This document shows positions 43,457 through 51,270 of a DNA stretch of 64,000 nt, piece after piece. Numbering within the stretch: the stretch's first letter is position 1; every line of letters begins with the position of its first letter. Source of the stretch: Asaia bogorensis (GTDB taxonomy: Bacteria; Pseudomonadota; Alphaproteobacteria; Acetobacterales; Acetobacteraceae); contig CAMDGX010000002.1 in NCBI GenBank assembly GCA_945897825.1, positions 1 through 64,000 of the forward strand. Direction: 5' to 3'. Below the pieces are notes generated by a model, which ran no database searches, was not told where the DNA came from, and saw only the letters and a list, made by a program, of their open reading frames with translations. The position numbers and the translations under genes are program-made.

Positions 43457-46264
43457 TTATCCCTGCTCCTGCGGCGCCGGGGGTCGCTCGCGGCGGCTGA
43501 GCAGGCCGAGCTCGGTCAGCGCCAGCATGACGGTGCCGATCACCACGAGATAGACGCCGAGGTCGAAGGCCATGGCGGAGGCGATCTCGAACTTGCCGAC
43601 CAGCGGGGGCGACACGTAGCCGTGCGCGCTGGTCAGGAAGGGACGGCCGAACAGCCAGCTGGCCAGGCCGGTCGCGACGGCAATGGCGAGGCCGAGGCCG
43701 AGGACGCGGACGTAGTTGATCCGCAGCCTTGCCTGCGCGAAGTCGATGCCTCCGGCGAGGTATTGCAGCATCAGGGCGATCGCGGTGACGAGGCCGGCGA
43801 TGAAGCCGCCGCCGGGCAGGTTGTGGCCGCGCAGGAAGATGTAGATCGACACGGCGATGGCCAGCGGCAGCAGCGGGCGCATCAGCATGGCCAGCATGAC
43901 CGGGTAGCGGTCCTCGGTGCGGGTGCCGGCGGCCTGGGGGGCGAGGCGCAGGCCATCGAGCAGGGCGTGCAGGCCGAGGGCGGCCATCGCCAGCACGGCG
44001 ATCTCGCCCAGCGTGTCGAAGCCGCGGAAATCGACCAGGATCACGTTCACCACGTTGGTGCCGCCGCCGCCGGGGACCGACTGGGCGATGTGGTAGCCGG
44101 AGATGGTGTCGAACGGACGGGTGAGCATGGCGAAGCACAGCGCCGCGGCGCCGAGGCCGCCGAGCCCGGCCAGGGCCGCATCCCGCCAGCGCCGCGCCGG
44201 GCGGCTTTCGGCCATGGCTTCCTGCGGCAGGTAGCGCAGCGCCATCAGCAGCAGCACGATCGTCACGACCTCGACCGAGAGCTGGGTCAACGCAAGGTCG
44301 GGCGCGGCGAAGCGCAGGAAGGCGAGGGAGACGACCAGGCCAGCCACGCTCATGAACACCAGGGCGATCAGGCGCTGGCGATGCAGCAGCACCGTGCCGA
44401 CGGCGCCGATGGCCAGCACCGCGACACCCATCCAGGTGACCGGATCCATGTCGCCCCAGGGGAGCGGCCCGGCGAGGTTGGCCGGGGCAGCGCCGTGCCA
44501 GGCCCAGGCCCCCAGCGCCAGGGTGAAGGCCACGAACAGCGCGAGGTAGGTCGGCAGGGAACGCCGGTCGGTCGCCGCCACCGTCCGCATCGCCGCGATC
44601 TCGGCGATCCGGTAGATGCGTTCGAAGGCGACCTGGCTGGCCAGGCGCGGCAGGTAGCGGGCGTGCAGGGCGAACAGCGCGTGGCGGCGGCGGTAGTAGA
44701 GCAGCCCGCCCACCAGCGCCGCGACGCTCATCGCCAGCGGCAGGTTGAAGCCGTGCCAGACAGCGAGCTTGAACGGCGGCACGGCGGCCTGGAGCACGGC
44801 GCCGGAGGCGGCGGTCAGGATCGAGCCCACCATCAGTTGTGGCAGCAGGCCGACCAGCAGCACCAGGGCGACCAGGATGTCGACCGGCAGGCGCATCCAG
44901 CGCGGCGGTTCGTGCGGGGTGCGGGGCATGTCGGTCGGGGCGCCGTTGAAGAACACCTCGTGGACGAAGCGGGCCGAATAGGCCACCGACAGCATGCCCG
45001 CGATGGTGGCGAAGGCGGGCAGCGCGTAGGCCAGGGGGCCAAGGAAGGCGGGGTGGTTGATCGTCTCGACGAAGAACATCTCCTTCGAGAGGAAGCCGTT
45101 CATCAGCGGCACGCCGGCCATGGCAGCGGCGGCGACGATGGCGAGGGTGGCGGTCCAGGGCATGAACTTGAACAGCCCGCCGAGGCGGCGCATGTCGCGC
45201 GTGCCGCATTCGTGGTCGATGATGCCGGCGGCGATGAACAGCGATGCCTTGAAGATGGCGTGGTTGATGATGTGGAACACCGCGGCGACGGCGGCCATCT
45301 GGGTGTTCAGGCCGAACAGCAGCGTGACCAGTCCGAGATGACTGATGGTGGAATAGGCGAGCAGGCCCTTCAGGTCGTCCTTCAGCAGGGCGACATAGGC
45401 GCCGTAGACGAAGGTGACCGCGCCGGTGCCGCCGACAAGCACCAGCCAGAGGTCGGTTTCGGCCAGCACCGGGTAGAACCGCGCCAGCAGGAACACGCCG
45501 GCCTTCACCATGGTGGCGGAATGGAGGTAGGCGCTGACCGGGGTGGGGGCCGCCATGGCGTTCGGCAGCCAGAAATGGAACGGGAACTGGGCGGACTTGG
45601 TGAAGGCGCCGAGCAGGATCAGCACCAGGACGACCGGATAAAGGGCGTGCTCCCGCACGAGGTCGCCACGCGCCAGGACCTCGGACAGCTCGTAGCTGCC
45701 GGCGACGTGGGCGAGGAGCAGCACGCCGGCCAGCAGCGCGAGGCCGCCACCGCCGGTGACGGCGAGCGCCATGCGGGCGGCCACCCGCGCCTCGCGCGAA
45801 TCGGACCAGTAGGCGATCAGCAGGAAGGAGGAGAGGCTGGTGACCTCCCAGAACACCACGAGCAGCAGCATGTTCTCGGCCAGCGCGACGCCCAGCATGC
45901 CGCCGGCGAAGGCGAGCAGCATGGCGTAGAAGCGGCCAAGCCGGTCGTCCATGGGCAGGTAATAGGCGGCGTAGAGCACGATCAGCACGCCGATGCCGAG
46001 GATGAGGCCGCAGAACAGCAGGCCGAGCCCGTCGAGCCGCAGGGCGAAGTCCATGCCCCACTCCGGCAGCCAGGGCCAGCGCATCACCACCGTGCCGCCA
46101 TCCAGCACAGCGGGGACGAACGGGGCCAGGAGGGCGAGCCCGGCGGCCATGGCGGCTGCGGCCCCCCACGCCGCCCATCGCCGGCCACGTGCCTGCAGCA
46201 GGAGGACCAGCGGCACGCCCAGGAAGGGCGCCAGCAGCAGTGCGGCGAGGGCGTTGGGCGACAT
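43457..46264 (-). CDS. mrpA: Mrp Na+/H+ antiporter subunit A with fused subunit B
   Basis: A 935-residue protein. Residues 1-~620 are NuoL-like with KSAQFPFHFWLPNAMAAPTP and TMVKAGVFLLAR lysine sites. A MbhD/E-like stretch follows, and from about residue 780 an MnhB domain with RGHNLPGGGFIAGLVTA. This A/B fusion is known from the seven-subunit-equivalent antiporters in proteobacteria. The complex exports Na+ in exchange for protons and helps with alkaline or salt stress. First gene of the operon. Confidence 0.95.
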   Translation of the reverse strand: MSPNALAALLLAPFLGVPLVLLLQARGRRWAAWGAAAAMAAGLALLAPFVPAVLDGGTVVMRWPWLPEWGMDFALRLDGLGLLFCGLILGIGVLIVLYAAYYLPMDDRLGRFYAMLLAFAGGMLGVALAENMLLLVVFWEVTSLSSFLLIAYWSDSREARVAARMALAVTGGGGLALLAGVLLLAHVAGSYELSEVLARGDLVREHALYPVVLVLILLGAFTKSAQFPFHFWLPNAMAAPTPVSAYLHSATMVKAGVFLLARFYPVLAETDLWLVLVGGTGAVTFVYGAYVALLKDDLKGLLAYSTISHLGLVTLLFGLNTQMAAVAAVFHIINHAIFKASLFIAAGIIDHECGTRDMRRLGGLFKFMPWTATLAIVAAAAMAGVPLMNGFLSKEMFFVETINHPAFLGPLAYALPAFATIAGMLSVAYSARFVHEVFFNGAPTDMPRTPHEPPRWMRLPVDILVALVLLVGLLPQLMVGSILTAASGAVLQAAVPPFKLAVWHGFNLPLAMSVAALVGGLLYYRRRHALFALHARYLPRLASQVAFERIYRIAEIAAMRTVAATDRRSLPTYLALFVAFTLALGAWAWHGAAPANLAGPLPWGDMDPVTWMGVAVLAIGAVGTVLLHRQRLIALVFMSVAGLVVSLAFLRFAAPDLALTQLSVEVVTIVLLLMALRYLPQEAMAESRPARRWRDAALAGLGGLGAAALCFAMLTRPFDTISGYHIAQSVPGGGGTNVVNVILVDFRGFDTLGEIAVLAMAALGLHALLDGLRLAPQAAGTRTEDRYPVMLAMLMRPLLPLAIAVSIYIFLRGHNLPGGGFIAGLVTAIALMLQYLAGGIDFAQARLRINYVRVLGLGLAIAVATGLASWLFGRPFLTSAHGYVSPPLVGKFEIASAMAFDLGVYLVVIGTVMLALTELGLLSRRERPPAPQEQG

Positions 46265-46454
46265 GGGATCGAAATGGCATTACCCCCCCCTTCCGAACAA
46301 GTCTTGACAGGTCCGTCGGGGCGGGATGCGAACGGTTTTTCGGCGTACGGGGCGCCTTTTTCGCCGGTGCGGGCCGAAAGAGGCGGGAAGCGCGGTCCGC
46401 CAGGCCCGTCGCGGCGGACATGGCAGGGCGGCCCGCACGACGATAGGCGTCGAT

Positions 46455-46476
46455 AATCATGATGGCTATCATGATT
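46455..46476. promoter_or_regulatory. Putative TetR operator
   Basis: AATCATGAT and ATCATGATT form a perfect 9-bp inverted repeat around a 4-nt spacer (GGCT), 3 bp before the TetR start codon. It probably mediates autorepression. The same 214-bp gap carries the mrpA promoter on the other strand, so the antiporter could also respond. Confidence 0.7.
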
Positions 46477-46478
46477 GG

Positions 46479-47105
46479 ATGAAGGTCAGCCGAACCCTCG
46501 CCGCAGCGCATCGTGCGGCCCTGCTGGAGCATGGCGGGCGACTGTTCCGCCGCCATGGCATCGACGCGGTGCGCCTCGCCGACGTGGCGCGGGAAGCCGG
46601 CCTGACCCACGGCGCCTTCTACGGTCATTTTCCGAGCAAGGCGGCGCTGGCGGCGGAAGCGGCGGGGGAATCGCTGGAAAGTGGAGCGCTGCGCTGGCGG
46701 CGGCGGGCGGAGCGGGCCCGGGCGGCCGGCAACGATCCGCTGGCGGCGATCATCGGTGCCTATCTGAGCGAGGCGCATCGCGACCATCCGGAGGAGGGCT
46801 GCGCCCTGGCGGCGCTGGGCCCAGAGGTGAGTCGGGCCGCGCCTCCGCTGTCCGATGCGCTGCATGGTGGCACGGAATTGCTGCTGGCGGTGCTGGAGGA
46901 CGAGATCGCGCAGCTCGATCCCGGTGGTGCGGCAGCCGCGCGGCGCGGCGCGGCGCTGGCGATGCTGGCTGCTATGACCGGCGGCGTGATCCTGGCGCGC
47001 GCGCTGGCGACCGACCCCGCAGCCTCGCGCGCCGCACTCGACTCGGCCGCCCGCCTGGCGCGGTCCGCCGCACCCGCATTCCACCAAGCTGCCCGCACGG
47101 GCTGA
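46479..47105 (+). CDS. TetR-family transcriptional regulator
   Basis: A 208-residue repressor. The DNA-binding part contains LFRRHGIDAVRLADVAREAGLTHGAFYGHFPSKAAL, in the subgroup with a TetR_C DUF similar to regulators of efflux or xenobiotic genes; the ligand domain shows HPEEGCALAALGPEV. The start at ATG 46479 lies directly behind the palindromic operator; the frame extends upstream but without similarity. The MFS gene 12 bp downstream is the most probable target. Confidence 0.9.
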   Translation: MKVSRTLAAAHRAALLEHGGRLFRRHGIDAVRLADVAREAGLTHGAFYGHFPSKAALAAEAAGESLESGALRWRRRAERARAAGNDPLAAIIGAYLSEAHRDHPEEGCALAALGPEVSRAAPPLSDALHGGTELLLAVLEDEIAQLDPGGAAAARRGAALAMLAAMTGGVILARALATDPAASRAALDSAARLARSAAPAFHQAARTG

Positions 47106-47117
47106 ACAGGACACGCC

Positions 47118-48407
47118 ATGCTTGCAGCTTCCCTCGCCCCCTGGTTCAGTCGCCGCGCCATCCACTACGGCTGGGTGATGGTGGCCCTGACCTTCGTCAC
47201 CGCCGTGTGCTCGTCCGCGGCGATCGGCATGCCGGGGGTGCTGATCCTGCCGCTGAGCCAGGAGTTCGGCTGGACGCGGGGCGAGATCTCGGGCGCGATG
47301 GCGCTGATGCTGGTGCTGTTCGGCACGATGGCACCGTTCGGCGGCGCGCTGATGCTGCGCTACGGGCTGCGGCGCGTGGTCGTCGCGGCGGCAACGCTGG
47401 CGGTGGTGGCGCTCGCCGGAGCCACGATGATGACGCAGCTGTGGCACCTGTGGATCACGCTGGGGCTGGTGTTGGGAATCGCGGCGGGAACGACGGCGAT
47501 GGTGCTGTCGGCCACCGTGGCCAATCGTTGGTTCAGCGCGCGGCGCGGCCTGGTGATGGGGGTGCTGGCGGCAGCGACCGCCACGGGGCAGCTGATCTTC
47601 CTGCCGGTGAACTCGCACCTGGTGGTGGAGTTCGGCTGGCGGGTGGCGGTGCTGCCGGGGATCATCGGCTGCGCAGTGTGTGCCGTGGCCTATGCGCTGC
47701 TGGCGCGGGATTGGCCGGCGGATATCGGACTGGCGCCCTACGGCGAGACGCGCATCCAGCCGCCGCCGGCGGTTTCCGCCAGCAATGCGGTGATGCTGAG
47801 CCTGAACCTGCTGCGCGAGGCGACGGCCACACGGGCGTTCTGGGTGATCGCGGGGACGTTCTTCATCTGCGGGCTGTCGACCAGCGGAACGGTGCAACAG
47901 CACTTCATCCCGCTCTGCGCCGACTACGGCGTGGCGATGACGACGGCGGCGTGGCTGCTGGCGGTGATGGGGGTATTCAACTTCGTCGGCACGATTGCGT
48001 CGGGCTGGCTGTCGGACCGCTTCGACAACCGCAAGCTGCTCGCATGGTACTACGGGCTGCGCGGACTGTCGCTGATGTGGCTGCCGTTCAGCGGGTTCGA
48101 CATGATCTCGCTGTCGATCTTCGCGGTGTTCTTCGGGCTGGACTTCATCGCCACAGTGCCGCCCACGGTGAAGCTGGCGGCGCAGCATTTCGGGGCGGCG
48201 AAAGGGCCGATCATCTTCGGCTGGGCGTTCGCGAGCCACCAGCTCGGCGGGGCGCTGGCGGCCCTTGCCACCGGCCTGTCGCGCGATGCGCTGGCCACCT
48301 ACCTGCCCGCCTTCTTCCTGGCCGGACTGTCATGCTTCATCGCGGTGCTGGCGGTGTTCGCCCTGCGCGACATCCGGCGCACGGCGGTACCGGTGGCGGC
48401 GGAGTGA
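47118..48407 (+). CDS. MFS transporter, TetR-linked
   Basis: A 429-residue transporter with about 12 spans, in the same MCT/OxlT-like branch as the gene at 39170: IHYGWVMVALTFVTAVCSSAA, FGWTRGEISGAMALML and the NRWFSARRGLVMGVLAA segment. It is in one unit with the TetR regulator upstream and convergent with the flippase gene. Export or uptake of a small organic acid is possible; not resolved. Confidence 0.88.
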   Translation: MLAASLAPWFSRRAIHYGWVMVALTFVTAVCSSAAIGMPGVLILPLSQEFGWTRGEISGAMALMLVLFGTMAPFGGALMLRYGLRRVVVAAATLAVVALAGATMMTQLWHLWITLGLVLGIAAGTTAMVLSATVANRWFSARRGLVMGVLAAATATGQLIFLPVNSHLVVEFGWRVAVLPGIIGCAVCAVAYALLARDWPADIGLAPYGETRIQPPPAVSASNAVMLSLNLLREATATRAFWVIAGTFFICGLSTSGTVQQHFIPLCADYGVAMTTAAWLLAVMGVFNFVGTIASGWLSDRFDNRKLLAWYYGLRGLSLMWLPFSGFDMISLSIFAVFFGLDFIATVPPTVKLAAQHFGAAKGPIIFGWAFASHQLGGALAALATGLSRDALATYLPAFFLAGLSCFIAVLAVFALRDIRRTAVPVAAE

Positions 48408-48470
48408 TCGGACCCTTTGCTTGATCGCGTGACTCACGTCTCCGGCGATTCCGCCTTCGGAGGTTACGTT

Positions 48471-49922
48471 CTAGCGTCTCATCCGCCGCGCGGCCCAGCG
48501 CAGCGCGTCGCTCTCCACCCCGGCCGGGCGACCGGCGAGCGCCCATAGCGCCAGCAGGGTCGCCGCGAAGGTCGTGGCGCCGGCGGCCATCGACAGGACG
48601 AGGCGCAGCAGGGGGACATCAGGGGCCATGCCCTGAAGGGGAATGACGACGGCCGACATCGCGACGGCGCCGAGCAGCGGGCGGACCATGCCGCGGGCAA
48701 GGGTGAACAGCTTCAGCCCGACCACCCGCTCGAACACCGTGAACGACACCGCCAGCGCCACGGCGGTCGCGATCGCCCGGCCGAGCGCCACTTCGGCCAG
48801 GCCGAACCACATCGCCGCCGGCACCACGGTTGCCACCAGCAGCATGGTGCGCACCAGCGCCAGGCTGAGCACCACGCGCGGGTCGCCGGTGGCGCCCAGC
48901 ACGGAGCCCAGCGGCATCGTCAGCGCCGCCATGGCCGCGGCGACGGCCAGGATCTGGATCACCGGCACCGCCGGCAGCCAGGCCGGGCCGAGCACCAGCA
49001 GCGCGAAATCGTGCGCGACCAGCGACAAGCCCACCCCCACCGACAACGCCAGGATGGCGACGGCGGAGATCACCCAGCGATAGGTCTGCTCCAGCAGCGC
49101 CTGGTCATGCGCCAGCCGGGCGAAGGCGGGCACCCATACGCGGGTCATCGGGTACACCAGTTCCTGCACCGGGGTGGCGGCGATGTCGGAGCCGACGTTG
49201 TAGTAGCCCATCTCCGTGGTGGAGCGCGCCCGGCCGATGACGACCTCGTCGATCTTGGTATTGGCGAACTCCAGCATGTGCACCAGCAGCATCCAGGTGG
49301 AGAAGCTCCAGGCATGGCGCGTCTCGGCCAGGCTCAGGCGCGGGCGGTAGGGGTGCATGCGGTAGGACTGGATGGTGGAGACCACGCCGCCGGCGACGAT
49401 GCCGATGGCCAGCGCCCAGTAGTTCTGCAGCAGCACGGCGGCGACCATGGTGACCACGAAGGAGACCAGCTTGGTCACCACCATGAACTCGAAATCCTTG
49501 CTGAACACCATGTTCTTGCGGAACCAGATGATGCCCGGGTTTTCCAGCCCCCACAGCAGGGAGCGCAGGGCCAGCACCTGGATCACCGGCTCGATCTCCG
49601 GCGTGCGGAAGAAGGCGGCGCCGAAGGGAGCGGCCAGCATGATCGCGATGGTGAGCACCACGCCGATGATGAGTTGCAACGTGAAGACGGTGTCGAAGTG
49701 GCTGCGCTGCGGGTCCGGGTGGCGGATGATGAAGATCACCAGCCCGGTTTCGTTGAATATCTCGATCAACCCGACGACCAGCATGGCCAGGGCGATGATG
49801 CCGAAATCCGCGGGCGTGAGCAGGCGGGCCAGCACCACGGTGCTGACCAGGCCGATCGCGCGGATGCCCCAACGCGCCGCCACGACCCAGAGCGTGCCGG
49901 AGAACAGCTCCTTCAGCGGCAT
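48471..49922 (-). CDS. Polysaccharide flippase (Wzx/PST-type)
   Basis: A 483-residue membrane protein of the MATE/flippase superfamily with about 12-14 spans. The N-terminal GTLWVVAARWGIRAIGLVST and LARLLTPADFGIIALAMLVVG segments are characteristic. It would move lipid-linked repeat units across the inner membrane. ATG 49922 (MPLKELFSG) is preferred to the upstream frame beginning at 49979. It is the last gene of the minus arm of the exopolysaccharide locus. Confidence 0.87.
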   Translation of the reverse strand: MPLKELFSGTLWVVAARWGIRAIGLVSTVVLARLLTPADFGIIALAMLVVGLIEIFNETGLVIFIIRHPDPQRSHFDTVFTLQLIIGVVLTIAIMLAAPFGAAFFRTPEIEPVIQVLALRSLLWGLENPGIIWFRKNMVFSKDFEFMVVTKLVSFVVTMVAAVLLQNYWALAIGIVAGGVVSTIQSYRMHPYRPRLSLAETRHAWSFSTWMLLVHMLEFANTKIDEVVIGRARSTTEMGYYNVGSDIAATPVQELVYPMTRVWVPAFARLAHDQALLEQTYRWVISAVAILALSVGVGLSLVAHDFALLVLGPAWLPAVPVIQILAVAAAMAALTMPLGSVLGATGDPRVVLSLALVRTMLLVATVVPAAMWFGLAEVALGRAIATAVALAVSFTVFERVVGLKLFTLARGMVRPLLGAVAMSAVVIPLQGMAPDVPLLRLVLSMAAGATTFAATLLALWALAGRPAGVESDALRWAARRMRR

Positions 49923-50033
49923 GCTGCGCCCGCGTCGGCCGGCAGCGTGGGGCGGTGGACGGATTCCATGCAGCCGCATGATCGGCCAGCCGGCAGCCCA
50001 GGTCCAGCCCGCGCGCGCGCAACGGCGTGGAGA

Positions 50034-51251
50034 TCAGCCGTGCTGGGCGATGATGCGCCGGAACAGGTCGAGCTGGCCGGCGCTGGTTTCCTGCCATCCG
50101 AAGCCCTCGGCGTAGCGCCTGGTGGCGGCGCGATCGGGCGGCGGGTCAAACAGGGCGCGCACCGCCTCGGCGATGCCCTCCGCGGTGTTCTCGCGCACGA
50201 TCAGCCCGGCCTCGCGGCGCTGGACCACCTCCGGGTTGCCGGGGATGCGGCTGGCCACCACCGGGGTGCCGCAGGCCATCGATTCGAGCAGCACGTTGGC
50301 CCAGCCCTCGCGCGAGGAGGCCAGAACCATCGCGTCGGCCGCGCCGTAATAGGCGGGCAGGCCGGCGTGCGGCCGGGGGCCGAGCAGGCGGACACGGTCG
50401 GACAGGCCGCGCGCGGCGGCCTGGGCGGCGAGGGCGGCGTGCTCCGGTCCGGCGCCGACGATCACGAGGTCCCAGCCGGGCAGCAGCGCCATGGCGTCGA
50501 TCGCGAGATGGTGGCGCTTGCGCGGGATCAGCCCGCCGACCGAGATCAGCGTGGGGCGTGTGAAGCCGAGGTGGGCGCGGGCGGCGTCGCGATCGAGCAG
50601 GCTCCCCTCCGGCGCCCGCCAGGGGCCGGGATGGAACAGCGCGGTGTCGATGCCGTTGCGCAGCACGGTCACCTTGGCCTCCGGCGCACCGAGTTCGACC
50701 AGCCGCGCCTTGAGGCCGGCGCTGACGGCGATCAGGGCATCGGCGCCGTGAATCGCACGCTGGATCAGCCGGCGCGGGATGGCGTGATCGGGCAGTTCGG
50801 TGACATCGGAGCCGCGGGCGGTGATCGCGAGCGGCTTGCCGAATGCGCGCGCCAGCCACAGCGCGGCGACGCCGTCGGGGTAGAGGTAGTGGGCGTCGAT
50901 CGCGTCGAACCGCAGCCCATCGGCAACCAGCCGGCGCAGACGGGCGCGCGCGGCGAGGAACAACGCATAAGGTGCGGTGTACATGCCGAGCTTCGGCACG
51001 GTGACGGCACGGGGATGATGGATGGCGATACCGTGCCGTTCCTCGCGCACCGGCACGCGGGCGTAGGCGCCCCAGGTGCCGAACCTTGGTGAGGCGGAAG
51101 GGAACCACCAGGTCGGCGCCAGCACGGTACTGGCGATGCCGGTGTCGTCGATCAGGTGGCGCAGCCGGTTCTCCACGAAGATGCCGTGGTTGGGCTGCGC
51201 GCTGTTCGGGTACAGCGTGGTGAAGGTCAGCAGCCGCGGCGGGGCCGGCAC
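50034..51251 (-). CDS. Family 4 glycosyltransferase
   Basis: A 405-residue GT-B enzyme of the type common in exosortase-linked polysaccharide loci. It has LLTFTTLYPNSAQPNHGIFVENRL at the start, ITARGSDVTELP, SVGGLIPRKRHH and the donor-site EGWANVLLESMACGTPVV. No ATG fits; a GTG at 51251, 20 bp after the PrsT stop, gives a natural N-terminus. The longer frame into the PrsT gene is not supported. Likely adds a sugar to the lipid-linked unit. Confidence 0.85.
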   Translation of the reverse strand: MPAPPRLLTFTTLYPNSAQPNHGIFVENRLRHLIDDTGIASTVLAPTWWFPSASPRFGTWGAYARVPVREERHGIAIHHPRAVTVPKLGMYTAPYALFLAARARLRRLVADGLRFDAIDAHYLYPDGVAALWLARAFGKPLAITARGSDVTELPDHAIPRRLIQRAIHGADALIAVSAGLKARLVELGAPEAKVTVLRNGIDTALFHPGPWRAPEGSLLDRDAARAHLGFTRPTLISVGGLIPRKRHHLAIDAMALLPGWDLVIVGAGPEHAALAAQAAARGLSDRVRLLGPRPHAGLPAYYGAADAMVLASSREGWANVLLESMACGTPVVASRIPGNPEVVQRREAGLIVRENTAEGIAEAVRALFDPPPDRAATRRYAEGFGWQETSAGQLDLFRRIIAQHG

Positions 51252-51270
51252 CTTGGACGGGACGGCGTGG

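Noticed and set aside
43622-46456. 944-codon plus-strand frame opposite mrpA
   Set aside because: Low-complexity Gln/His/Gly/Asp composition typical of the antisense of hydrophobic genes. mrpA is certain.
43452-48239. Open frame of about 1,600 codons on the minus strand upstream of mrpC
   Set aside because: It runs antisense through the MFS and TetR genes and in another frame through mrpA. Only its last 117 codons (mrpC) show family features. GC-rich codon use creates stop-free shadows.
48440-48462. Dyad CTCCG/CGGAG between the MFS and flippase genes as a terminator
   Set aside because: Only a 5-bp stem with a long loop and no U-run. Too weak to annotate.
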